Below are positions 1 to 6,564 of a stretch of DNA of 9,459 nucleotides, piece after piece. Both the position numbers and the translations under genes were made by a program. The first letter of the stretch is position 1; every line of letters starts with the position of its first letter. The notes under the pieces are model-generated. The model had not been told where the DNA came from. It saw nothing but the letters and a program-made list of their open reading frames with translations, and ran no database searches. This DNA is from Bacteroidota bacterium (lineage in GTDB: Bacteria; Bacteroidota; Bacteroidia; Chitinophagales; Chitinophagaceae), in assembly GCA_023396345.1 (NCBI GenBank), contig JAEWWO010000010.1, positions 1 to 9,459 on the forward strand. Direction: 5' to 3'.

Positions 1-36
1 TTGAAACACAAAATCAATTTGCAATCTGCAATTTGT

Positions 37-70
37 AAATCATAAATCATAAATCACAAATCACAAATCC
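37..70. repeat. Heptanucleotide tandem array (AAATCAY) before fbp
   Basis: Five adjoining 7-bp units are visible: AAATCAT at 37-43 and 44-50, AAATCAC at 51-57 and 58-64, and a truncated AAATCC at 65-70. The array ends one base before the first ATG of fbp at 72, so it occupies the whole translation-initiation region. No purine-rich Shine-Dalgarno sequence is present. The fbp frame is closed upstream by a TAA at 36-38, so the array is not translated in that frame. Similar short A/T-rich tandem runs are, from memory, common between genes in Chitinophaga-like genomes. Copy-number variation is possible but not shown here. Confidence 0.85.
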
Positions 71-71
71 T

Positions 72-1064
72 ATGATGACCCTTGATGAATATACCATACA
101 ACAATTGCGCAGCGTACCAAACGCTACAGGTCAACTGTCCGGACTGATTCGCTGTATAGGTTTAGCAGCAAAAATGGTGAATGCGGCTGTTAGAAAATCC
201 GGATTATTAAATGTGTCCGGAGCTGCGGGTTCTGTAAATTCATTTGGTGAGCAGGTGCAGAAGCTTGACGTAATTGCCGATGAAATTTTTATTAAAACGC
301 TAAGGACAGGTGTATTCTGTGCGGGTGTAGCTTCAGAGGAAAATGACGATATCATTGTGTTTGATGATGCTAAAAGTAATGAATCAAAGTATGTGGTAAT
401 GTTTGATCCACTGGATGGATCGGGAAATATAGATGTTACAATCGGTACTATTTTCAGTGTATACAAACGTGTGTCTGAACTGGGGAAACCCTGCACTAAA
501 AAAGATTTTTTGCAAAAAGGTTCTCAGCAGGTAGCTGCGGGCTATATTATTTACGGTGCGTACACCATGTTTATTTATGCAACAGGCAAAGGCGTTCAAG
601 GTTTTACTTTAGACTCTGATATTGGAGAATTTTATCTCAGTCATAAAAACATAAAAATTCCCAGAAAGGGAAAAAACTTCTCTTTTGATTTTAAATATTA
701 TCATTCACTGTCTCCGCGCATCAGAAAATATATCGATGATAATTTAGAACAATCTAAAGATGGCGTCAGCAGTGACTTATCGTTTAGATATGCGGGTTGT
801 ATGGTAGCAGATATTCATCGTAATTTGTTGAAAGGCGGAGTGTTTATGTATCCCGATGTTACCAACAAACCCAAAGGCAAATTAAGATTGATGTATGAAT
901 GCAATCCCATGGCTTTTATTACAGAAAAAGCAGGCGGACGCGCTACCGATGGAGAAGATAATATTCTTGACATTCAGCCCAAAACAATTCACCAGACGGT
1001 TCCTTTTTTTGTAGGTTCCAGAGAAATGATAGAATCACTCACTACAGAAAGTGATATAAAATAG
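72..1064 (+). CDS. fbp: Fructose-1,6-bisphosphatase, class I (divergent active-site loop)
   Basis: This enzyme hydrolyses fructose 1,6-bisphosphate to fructose 6-phosphate and phosphate, the committed step of gluconeogenesis, in the cytosol with Mg2+. The 330 residues match class I FBPases over their full length (the family is usually about 330-340). Visible motifs are an N-terminal AMP-site-like segment (NATGQLSGLI, 17-26), metal-binding SEE (88-90) and DPLDG (112-116), substrate-site Lys270, Arg239-Tyr240, and YECNP with Glu276. Two places differ from the family. The usual DPLDGSSNIDVNVSVGT reads DPLDGSGNIDVTIGT, with Ser to Gly at 118 and two residues fewer in the following loop. The usual substrate-binding NEG before Tyr reads DFK (206-208). 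The reading frame is intact and the metal ligands are kept, so it is probably functional with altered kinetics or regulation (inferred). ATG 72 is the only in-frame start after the stop at 36-38; the next codon is also ATG. Confidence 0.93.
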   Translation: MMTLDEYTIQQLRSVPNATGQLSGLIRCIGLAAKMVNAAVRKSGLLNVSGAAGSVNSFGEQVQKLDVIADEIFIKTLRTGVFCAGVASEENDDIIVFDDAKSNESKYVVMFDPLDGSGNIDVTIGTIFSVYKRVSELGKPCTKKDFLQKGSQQVAAGYIIYGAYTMFIYATGKGVQGFTLDSDIGEFYLSHKNIKIPRKGKNFSFDFKYYHSLSPRIRKYIDDNLEQSKDGVSSDLSFRYAGCMVADIHRNLLKGGVFMYPDVTNKPKGKLRLMYECNPMAFITEKAGGRATDGEDNILDIQPKTIHQTVPFFVGSREMIESLTTESDIK

Positions 1065-1096
1065 TTTTTCCTGTATCTTTTTATTTTTTCTGACTG

Positions 1097-1128
1097 TTTA
1101 ATGTTATAACTTTATGGAATATTATTTG
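1097..1128 (+). promoter_or_regulatory. Possible Bacteroidota-type promoter for the OmpA lipoprotein gene
   Basis: TATTATTTG at 1120-1128 resembles the Bacteroidota -7 box TAnnTTTG with one extra spacer base. A TTTA at 1097-1100, 19 bp upstream, is one mismatch from the -33 TTTG. Transcription would start a few bases downstream and leave a leader of roughly 15 nt before ATG 1151. The match is imperfect and lies in A/T-rich DNA, so this is a weak call. Confidence 0.3.
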
Positions 1129-1150
1129 TAACATATCAACAAAAAACTAT

Positions 1151-1930
1151 ATGAGCAAATCATCATTATTATTTATAGCAGCGGTTATCATTGTATCAGT
1201 AACTGCCTGCGTTCCTAAAAGACATTTGATTGAAGCACAACGACAAATTACCTATCTGCGTGCAGACAGTTCAAGATTAACCAATGAGAGAGATGAGTTA
1301 AGGCAAAGGGTAGACGATCTGGAAAACAGAATACGCGCCCTGAGTGTAAATAATGCAGATAAATCTTCAGAACTGGAAAGTACACAAAAACTTCTGCTGG
1401 CTCAGCAACAAAGATTGCAGCAATTGAATAAATTGCTCGAAGCACAGAAAGCCAAGTCAGAAGAAATCAGAAAAAAGATGGCAGATGCTTTGGCTGGATT
1501 TAATTCCAATGAACTTACAGTAACGCAAAAGAACGGTAAAGTATATGTGAGCATGCAGGAAAATTTATTGTTCCCTTCCGGTAGTGCGGTGCTTAATCAA
1601 AAAGGTGTAGATGCGCTGGCCAAGCTGGCACAGGTATTAAATGCCAATCAGGATATTTCCATAAACGTAGAAGGACATACTGATTCTATTCCAATCAGGT
1701 TGCGTTACAAAGACAACTGGGAATTAAGTACCGAGCGTGCTTTATCTATCGTAAGAGTGCTTACAGAAAAATATGCCCTGAACCCTACACGCATCGTGGC
1801 TTCCGGACATAGTGAGTATGATCCTGTAGCACCAAACTCAACAGACGAGGGAAGAGCTCAGAACAGAAGAACAGAAATTATTCTTTCTCCAAATCTGGAT
1901 GAACTATACAGACTGATTGAAGAATCTTAA
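1151..1930 (+). CDS. OmpA-family peptidoglycan-binding lipoprotein with coiled coil
   Basis: This is a predicted outer-membrane lipoprotein that anchors the membrane to peptidoglycan. A short hydrophobic signal (6-17) ends in the lipobox VTAC with lipidated Cys20. Residues about 25-115 are rich in Q, E, L, K and R with heptad-like spacing and form a coiled-coil stalk. Residues about 128-247 are an OmpA_C/MotB-type domain, with NLLFPSGSAVL (138-148), EGHTDS (174-179), NWELSTERA (189-197), GHSEYDP (219-225) and NRRTEIILSP (238-247). Asp178 and Arg196 correspond to the Asp/Arg pair that binds meso-diaminopimelate in OmpA domains (family knowledge). There is no beta-barrel, so it is closer to Pal-type lipoproteins than to true OmpA. 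No tol genes are nearby, so I give no symbol. The start is the ATG in an A-rich context directly before the signal peptide. A dispersed repeat follows 58 bp after the stop. Confidence 0.93.
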   Translation: MSKSSLLFIAAVIIVSVTACVPKRHLIEAQRQITYLRADSSRLTNERDELRQRVDDLENRIRALSVNNADKSSELESTQKLLLAQQQRLQQLNKLLEAQKAKSEEIRKKMADALAGFNSNELTVTQKNGKVYVSMQENLLFPSGSAVLNQKGVDALAKLAQVLNANQDISINVEGHTDSIPIRLRYKDNWELSTERALSIVRVLTEKYALNPTRIVASGHSEYDPVAPNSTDEGRAQNRRTEIILSPNLDELYRLIEES

Positions 1931-1988
1931 TTTACAATCAAATCATTTGTATAATATAAATTATTAATAAATAATATATAATAAAGAG

Positions 1989-2134
1989 GCTGTCTAAAAA
2001 GGTTGTCATTCTGATACCGATGGATATCGGTATAAAGAATCTAAAATTTCTGAAACGTCGAATAACAACAGATTCTTCATTCCTCCCGATAAATCTGGAT
2101 CCAATCAGGATGACAAACAACTTTTTTACACAGC
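1989..2134. repeat. MITE-like inverted pair of extragenic repeat units
   Basis: This is a non-coding palindromic element of about 146 bp between the lipoprotein gene and rsmE. The outer arms are imperfect inverted repeats: GCTGTCTAAAAAGGTTG starting at 1989 against the complement of 2119-2134 (GCTGTGTAAAAAAGTTG), each continuing into TGTCATYCTGAT. Each half is a unit of the form GTCATYCTGA...AAGAATCT, one at 2005-2042 (plus) and one at 2070-2114 (minus), so they face each other. AAGAATCT (2035-2042) pairs perfectly with AGATTCTT (2070-2077). The left unit also holds a separate 8-bp hairpin, ATACCGAT/ATCGGTAT, at 2014-2033 with loop GGAT. No transposase or clear target duplication is visible. 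In RNA it could fold into a long hairpin between the two genes. Confidence 0.75.
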
Positions 2135-2158
2135 TTTTTTTGTGAGAAATAGCACAGT

Positions 2159-2860
2159 ATGCAGTATCCCTTTTTTTACGAACCGCTCTTTTCAGCAGAG
2201 AATAAACACTTTGTTTTGTCAGAAGAAACAAGCAAACATTGCGCACAGGTATTGCGTATGCGTGCCGGCGAAAAAATACATTTGGTAAATGGTTTCGGTT
2301 TACTGTGCACAGCGGTTGTTTCTGTTGTGGATAAGAAAAATACAATGGTAGAAATTGAAGCTGCCGAACAGTACGCTGCACCAAACAAAAAATCGCATAT
2401 CGCTATTTCCTTATTGAAAAATACAGGACGCTTTGAGTGGTTTCTGGAAAAAGCTGTAGAAATGGGTACACAAGTTATTACGCCGTTAATTTGTGACAGA
2501 ACAGAAAAGACCAATTTCAGACTTGACAGAATGAAACAAATCACCATTTCTGCTATGCTGCAAAGCAGGCAAACCTGGCTCACACAACTGCATGAACCCA
2601 CAGCTTTTGACCGATTTCTGCAAAACTCGAAAGAAAATTTCAAGTTTATTGCACATTGCGAAAAATCGGCAAAGAAATTGTTATCTGAATATTGCCCTTT
2701 AAACAACGATGCTGTAATTTTAATCGGACCCGAAGGAGACTTCACAACCAATGAAATTGAAACGGCGTTTAATCAAGGTTTTCAACCGGTTTCGTTAGGC
2801 GAGACCCGTTTAAGAACAGAAACAGCCGGCGTTTACAGTGCAGTTTTATTAAGTATTTAA
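2159..2860 (+). CDS. rsmE: 16S rRNA (uracil(1498)-N(3))-methyltransferase RsmE
   Basis: RsmE is a SAM-dependent SPOUT-class methyltransferase that makes m3U1498 in helix 44 of 16S rRNA in the mature 30S subunit. The 233 residues fit the family's usual length. The N-terminal PUA-like RNA-binding domain is seen in HCAQVLRMRAGEKIHLVNG (27-45). The knot-forming domain starts near 80 and contains EKAVEMG (97-103), SAMLQSRQTWL (131-141), the SAM-binding LIGPEGDFT (188-196), and the C-terminal trefoil motif SLGETRLRTETAG (212-224). SAMxQS in place of the enterobacterial EAAEQ is the form I associate with Bacteroidota. The start ATG lies about 25 bp beyond the inverted repeat element and has no Shine-Dalgarno. 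The next gene begins 18 bp after the stop, so cotranscription is likely. All signature motifs are present. Confidence 0.95.
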   Translation: MQYPFFYEPLFSAENKHFVLSEETSKHCAQVLRMRAGEKIHLVNGFGLLCTAVVSVVDKKNTMVEIEAAEQYAAPNKKSHIAISLLKNTGRFEWFLEKAVEMGTQVITPLICDRTEKTNFRLDRMKQITISAMLQSRQTWLTQLHEPTAFDRFLQNSKENFKFIAHCEKSAKKLLSEYCPLNNDAVILIGPEGDFTTNEIETAFNQGFQPVSLGETRLRTETAGVYSAVLLSI

Positions 2861-2878
2861 ATTTAATTAAAAAGAATA

Positions 2879-4543
2879 ATGACAAGAAAGATTTTATCAG
2901 GTTTTGTATTGCTTATTGCATTTGTAATGTTTGCCTCTTCCTGTAAAAGTAAAGACAGGAAACTATCGCCCGAAGAAATTATCGCCAGTATTAAAGACCA
3001 GTTGAAAGGTGCTGATACCATTCCCATCGACAGATCTATAGACTCTTTAACAGCATTCAACAGTAAGTTTCTTGATAGTAATGATGTAAAGCAATTTATG
3101 CTCGACAATCAGGAGTTTGAGCCGTTTGTAGCGGATATGATTGGTTTTTATAAAACAAGAAACTTTCAGTATGCCTGGTTCGACAGTTCAGGAATGACCG
3201 AGCAAGCCAGCAACTTTATCAACGTATTAAACAACAATGCAGCATTAAACCATGACAGTACTTTGCTTGATAAAAAACTGTATACTTTATATGAAAAGCT
3301 TACAGATATTAATGTAGACAGCACAAGAAAATCGAAACAAGCTGTACTGGAAGCTGAGATAAGATTGACAGGGCAGTTCTTTAAATATGCACGAAGCATG
3401 TATGAAGGTGAAGATGTAGATGTAGTAAAGCTCGGCTGGTTTATTCCCAGAAAAAAAGTAGATATGAATGCATTGTTTGATTCTACTGTACAGGCTAAAA
3501 GACTGAATGATGATAAGTTGTTTATGAATCCTATTTACAGCAATCTGCAAAAGGAATTTATAAAATATACCGAATTTAAGAAGCAGCCCTGGGACACAGT
3601 AAGATTAAGCGGTTCAAAAATATTACCGACTGATTCGGCAGGTGTATTGATTATTAAACAACGTCTGGCAAAGCTGGGCGATCTGCCGGAAAATGCGCTA
3701 AATAATGTTTATGATTCTGCATTTTCTAATGCGGTTAAATCATATCAGTATCGTTACGGATTAAATCAGACAGGCGTTCCTGATAAAGCTTTTGTAAAAT
3801 CTTTCAATACACCGTTGGATACTTTATTAAAACGTTTGGCTATCAATCTCGAAAGAGCAAAATGGATGCCTGCCGAAATGCCTCCTACGTATGCCTGGGT
3901 AAATATTCCCGAATACAAATTGCAGGTGTTTGAAAACAACAACAAAGCCTTTGATATGAATGTAGTAGTAGGTTCTCAGGCAAACAATACCGTAATATTT
4001 ACCGATATTATGGAGTACGTGGTATTTGCTCCGTATTGGGGTGTACCAAGAAGTATTGTGAAAAATGAGATTATGCCTGCCATGCGCAGAAACGGCAACT
4101 ATCTGGCAAGAAACGATATGGAAATTACCGGCTACAATGGCGGAATTCCCAACATTCGACAAAAGCCCGGCCCTAAAAACAGTTTAGGACTGGTGAAGTT
4201 TTTGTTCCCGAATACTTATGATATTTACTTTCATGATACGCCGAGTAAATGGGCGTTTGACCAAAATAACAGAAGCCTAAGTCACGGATGTATAAGATTG
4301 CAGGACCCCGCAAAATTTGCTCAATGGGTTTTGCGTTACAATCCTGAAAAATACAATGCAAAGTACATTGATTCAATGATGCACAAAAATCCTAAAGAAA
4401 CTTATATAAAAATCAGAGAGGAAAATCAGTTACCGGTATATCTGGTTTACTTTACTTCCTGGTTGGATGATAATGGAAAATTAATGTTCAGAAACGATAT
4501 TTATAAACATGATTCTGACATGGCAGCTAAGTTGTTTATGTAG
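2879..4543 (+). CDS. L,D-transpeptidase, YcbB/LdtD-type lipoprotein
   Basis: L,D-transpeptidases make 3-3 crosslinks in peptidoglycan, or attach lipoproteins to it, on the periplasmic side. The protein has a lipoprotein-like signal ending FASSC with Cys22. An N-terminal scaffold region follows (about 80-245, including FQYAWFDSSG 96-105 and LTGQFFKYARSMYEG 163-177), as in YcbB. A peptidoglycan-binding helical domain lies at about 250-312 (LIIKQRLAKLGDLP, then AFSNAVKSYQYRYGL). The YkuD catalytic domain spans about 338-490. Its signature is HDTPSK (452-457) followed by SLSHGCIRL (466-474), giving nucleophile Cys471 with His469, His452 and Arg473. The conserved WGVPRSIVKNEIMP (387-400) and LGLVKFLFPN (436-445) also match YcbB relatives. 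It is 554 residues against 615 for E. coli YcbB (from memory). It follows rsmE by 18 bp. The exact crosslinking role cannot be told from sequence. Confidence 0.93.
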   Translation: MTRKILSGFVLLIAFVMFASSCKSKDRKLSPEEIIASIKDQLKGADTIPIDRSIDSLTAFNSKFLDSNDVKQFMLDNQEFEPFVADMIGFYKTRNFQYAWFDSSGMTEQASNFINVLNNNAALNHDSTLLDKKLYTLYEKLTDINVDSTRKSKQAVLEAEIRLTGQFFKYARSMYEGEDVDVVKLGWFIPRKKVDMNALFDSTVQAKRLNDDKLFMNPIYSNLQKEFIKYTEFKKQPWDTVRLSGSKILPTDSAGVLIIKQRLAKLGDLPENALNNVYDSAFSNAVKSYQYRYGLNQTGVPDKAFVKSFNTPLDTLLKRLAINLERAKWMPAEMPPTYAWVNIPEYKLQVFENNNKAFDMNVVVGSQANNTVIFTDIMEYVVFAPYWGVPRSIVKNEIMPAMRRNGNYLARNDMEITGYNGGIPNIRQKPGPKNSLGLVKFLFPNTYDIYFHDTPSKWAFDQNNRSLSHGCIRLQDPAKFAQWVLRYNPEKYNAKYIDSMMHKNPKETYIKIREENQLPVYLVYFTSWLDDNGKLMFRNDIYKHDSDMAAKLFM

Positions 4544-4878
4544 GTAGGGTAAGGTTGAAACTGAGGTTGAGTATAGACTGGATGCTGAAAGCTCTGCGCT
4601 TTGCCAGAGTAAAAGCCGAGAAACTTTGATTTAAATGAACAGTTAATAATGAATAATTATTAATGGTTAATGATGAATGATGACTTCCGTCATAGCGAGC
4701 GAAACGCAGTGTAGCGAAGCTATCTCTATTACTTTTTCTTTTACTTATCAAATACTTCCGTCATAGCGAGCGGAATGAAGTGTAGCGAAGCTATCTTTTA
4801 GATTATTGCGATTATTGGAAATATTTAATACCTCAGTTTTATAGCTCAATTATGTAACTATGCGAAAGTCTAAACCAT
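4544..4878. other. Non-coding spacer with hairpins and extragenic repeats
   Basis: This spacer lies between the 3' ends of two convergent genes and holds no credible gene. From left to right there is an imperfect hairpin at 4592-4609 (CTCTG/CAGAG, extended by GC/GC around a TTT loop with one bulged C); an A/T-rich perfect 8-bp hairpin at 4643-4663 (TTAATAAT/ATTATTAA, 5-nt loop); two 43-bp direct repeats at 4683-4796; and a small direct repeat GATTATTG at 4801-4808 and 4810-4817. None of the hairpins carries a good trailing T-run, so the terminators of the two converging genes are not obvious. Confidence 0.7.
4683..4796 (+). repeat. Two 43-bp direct copies of an extragenic repeat (GTCATAGCGAGC...GAAGCTATCT)
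   Basis: Copies at 4683-4725 and 4754-4796 are identical at 40 of 43 positions and are separated by 28 bp of unrelated A/T-rich sequence. The differences cluster in the middle (GAAACGC in the first copy, GGAATGA in the second). Both begin ACTTCCGTCATAGCGAGCG and end TAGCGAAGCTATCT. Each can fold by pairing ATAGC (4692-4696; 4763-4767) with GCTAT (4719-4723; 4790-4794), and the first copy also has an inner GCG-AAA-CGC hairpin at 4699-4707. The general form GTCATnnnGA...GAAGnnnTCT is, from memory, a common dispersed extragenic repeat in Bacteroidota and other bacteria. Confidence 0.85.
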
Positions 4879-5328
4879 TTATTCTTTGCCAAAGATTTGA
4901 CCATTAAAAGTATGTGTACAACAATTGCAAAATGGTTTCATATCAGAGGCTTTAAGATTGGGATTTACTATATCGTCTTTGTCAACAAACAAGCCTGAAA
5001 AATAGGTGGATTCTCCTAACCTTACATAATCTTTTTTATCTTCTTCATTTAAAGCTACTATCCAGAATATAGGTTCAGTTTTGTCTAAGCGTGCTTTAGC
5101 TTCGCTGAAAATTTCATTCCAGTTTTTACCAACTTTTGATAGTAAAAATTTAAAAAGAGGAGTGTAGTCAAGTCCTCTTTCCTGCTTAGAGAACATGGTT
5201 CCTTTTATTTGTTGCAGTGATTCTTTTTTCTTATTCCTGCAATCTTTATAATCTCCACCAAAATTATGATTAACGCCCCTTGCCCGGGTGTTGACTTTTC
5301 TGTACAGTTTTGATTTTTCTTTCTGCAT
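4879..5328 (-). CDS. Uncharacterised small basic protein with C-terminal CxCC-H motif
   Basis: I do not recognise a named family with certainty. The 149-residue product has no signal peptide or membrane segment and is probably cytoplasmic. The first 42 residues are strongly basic (13 Lys/Arg) and contain RARGVNHNFGGDYKD (15-29), which could bind nucleic acid (inferred). The middle has YTPLFKFLLSKVGKNWNEIFSEA (55-77, in two parts: YTPLFKFLLSKVG and NWNEIFSEA) and PIFWIVAL (86-93), followed by YFSGLFVD (109-116). The C-terminus has CNCCTHTFNG (134-143), whose Cys134, Cys136, Cys137 and His139 could hold zinc. From memory this resembles a scattered family of short hypothetical proteins sharing the VG-W-SE and CCTHTFNG segments. 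The start is ATG 5328 in an A-rich context; Met45 is an alternative that would drop the basic region. It lies 66 bp downstream of the amidase gene on the same strand but has its own possible -7 box. Confidence 0.75.
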   Translation of the reverse strand: MQKEKSKLYRKVNTRARGVNHNFGGDYKDCRNKKKESLQQIKGTMFSKQERGLDYTPLFKFLLSKVGKNWNEIFSEAKARLDKTEPIFWIVALNEEDKKDYVRLGESTYFSGLFVDKDDIVNPNLKASDMKPFCNCCTHTFNGQIFGKE

Positions 5329-5334
5329 TTTTTC

Positions 5335-5378
5335 AGGATTAATAAGACTTACAAAAGTAAATTTACGTAATTAATCCT
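5335..5378 (-). promoter_or_regulatory. Possible promoter (TACTTTTG) enclosed by a 9-bp inverted repeat
   Basis: On the minus strand, TACTTTTG (5359 down to 5352) matches the Bacteroidota -7 consensus TAnnTTTG exactly and lies 23 nt before the start codon at 5328. No -33 TTTG is seen at the normal distance. A perfect 9-bp inverted repeat, AGGATTAAT at 5335-5343 and ATTAATCCT at 5370-5378, encloses this box symmetrically. It could be an operator for a dimeric regulator or a hairpin ending the amidase transcript. There is no strong T-run on either side, and the function is inferred only. Confidence 0.35.
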
Positions 5379-5394
5379 TTCTAACTAACAATTT

Positions 5395-6564
5395 CTACGG
5401 ATGGTTTCTGCGCATAAAATCTTCCAGACCTCTGTGAATTTTATCTACAACCTGTTCTCTGAAACGTGGATTGAGTATCTTCTGTTCGTCTTCTTCGTTA
5501 GAAACGAATGCTACTTCTACCAAGCTGTTGGGATATTCCGTAGAGCCGTTGAGTGTAAAATTAAAATTACCTATACAACCCCAGTTTTCTATATCCAGCT
5601 CGGCTATTCTATTCAATACCTGCAACGAAAGATCTTTAAACCCGGGATAGCGATAGTAAGTACTTGCACCTTTTACTTCAGGATTGGCTGCTGCGTTTAA
5701 ATGAATGCTGAACATTACATCCGGCTGAAAATCCTGTATCATCTTAAGTCTTTGTTGCATGCTTAATGCTACATCTGAAGTTCGGGTCATAAAAACTTTT
5801 GCACCGTGACTTTCCAGTTTGCGTTGCAGCAGTTTTGCAATTATCAGATTGTATTCTTTCTCTACTACAGTTTTACCTCTGGCTCCGCGGTTGCTTCCTC
5901 CATGACCCGCATCAATAGCCACTTTCAGGTTTTTTAATGTTTTTGTTTTAGGCGGATGTTTTAATCGTATAGTAAGATAATTGTAATGTGCAGTATCGTA
6001 GCTGATTTTATAACCCCAGTTTTGCGGATGTTTTAAATCGATGATGATTCTGTACACATCGTCTTCAATCTGCTCGGTTGATACCTGACTTACAACCTGC
6101 AAGCTATCATGTTTGTGCATCACCCAGTTTGTGTTGTTGGCAATACCATAAACATCTACAATCAGTTTACTCGGATTTACCTGCATGATTGATTTGTAAG
6201 GTAATTTTTCTTTTGTATTAAAAGTTACGTAATCATACAAAGAATCGCCTGTAGCTTTAACAGAGCCGCTGAGTATATTGCTGCTTAGTCTTTGACCGGT
6301 AATTTCTGTATACGCTTTAGAGATGTATGCTTTGTGGTTTTGCGATAGTTGTACAATGTACATATTTCTTTCCGTGCCTACGGTTTTCAAAACAACTGCA
6401 GTGTCTAAATAAGTCATTTTAGCTCCGCCTAATCGGTCAGTTCCGTTGCTGTATACAAGGTAAGGAAAATCGCCTTTTGTTCTGACTGTAAGATTTTGAG
6501 CAGTAGAATAGGTTGTTACGGACATTAATAAAACAAACAGAAAAAATATTTTTTTAGACATCAT
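5395..6564 (-). CDS. N-acetylmuramoyl-L-alanine amidase (Amidase_3), secreted
   Basis: This zinc enzyme cleaves the amide bond between MurNAc and L-Ala in peptidoglycan, in the periplasm, usually for daughter-cell separation or wall recycling. A Sec signal peptide is seen at 1-23 (KKIFFLFVLLMSV, then TYSTAQ). Residues about 24-90 look like an SH3-type domain, and about 97-203 an AMIN-like beta-rich targeting domain (KLIVDVYG 133-140, YRIIIDLKHPQ 171-181). The catalytic domain covers about 213-385, with AIDAGHGG (216-223, Zn ligand His221), VVEKEYNL (233-240, Glu235), MFSIHLNA (284-291, His288) and VEVAFVSNEEDE (349-360, catalytic Glu350). All four key residues are present. The start is the first of two adjacent ATGs before the signal. 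At 389 residues it fits AmiC-like proteins. It diverges from amtB across an A/T-rich spacer and is followed by the small CxCC gene. Confidence 0.94.
   Translation of the reverse strand: MMSKKIFFLFVLLMSVTTYSTAQNLTVRTKGDFPYLVYSNGTDRLGGAKMTYLDTAVVLKTVGTERNMYIVQLSQNHKAYISKAYTEITGQRLSSNILSGSVKATGDSLYDYVTFNTKEKLPYKSIMQVNPSKLIVDVYGIANNTNWVMHKHDSLQVVSQVSTEQIEDDVYRIIIDLKHPQNWGYKISYDTAHYNYLTIRLKHPPKTKTLKNLKVAIDAGHGGSNRGARGKTVVEKEYNLIIAKLLQRKLESHGAKVFMTRTSDVALSMQQRLKMIQDFQPDVMFSIHLNAAANPEVKGASTYYRYPGFKDLSLQVLNRIAELDIENWGCIGNFNFTLNGSTEYPNSLVEVAFVSNEEDEQKILNPRFREQVVDKIHRGLEDFMRRNHP

Noticed and set aside
412..475. Frameshift or sequencing error in fbp
   Set aside because: The shortened loop is a clean two-codon difference with family residues in frame on both sides, so it is a real substitution/indel and not a pseudogene.
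1938..2384. Minus-strand 148-codon reading frame across the repeat and the rsmE start
   Set aside because: It overlaps the 5' third of rsmE and the palindromic element, and the composition is implausible for a protein.
2176..2751. Minus-strand 191-codon reading frame opposite rsmE
   Set aside because: rsmE has all family motifs in the plus frame. The antisense product is Ser/Cys/Phe-rich without domain signs, typical of a shadow frame.
4536..4751. Minus-strand 71-codon reading frame
   Set aside because: It runs through hairpins and the repeat units and overlaps the end of the transpeptidase gene. The product has no recognisable pattern; this is a shadow of repeats.
4683..4796. Minimal CRISPR array (two 43-bp repeats, 28-bp spacer)
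   Set aside because: There are only two copies with three internal mismatches, the spacer is A/T-rich low complexity, there are no cas genes, and the units match the dispersed extragenic repeat form also seen at 1989-2134.
5401..5700. Plus-strand 99-codon reading frame opposite the amidase
   Set aside because: It lies within the catalytic domain of a clear amidase and shows no coding features of its own.
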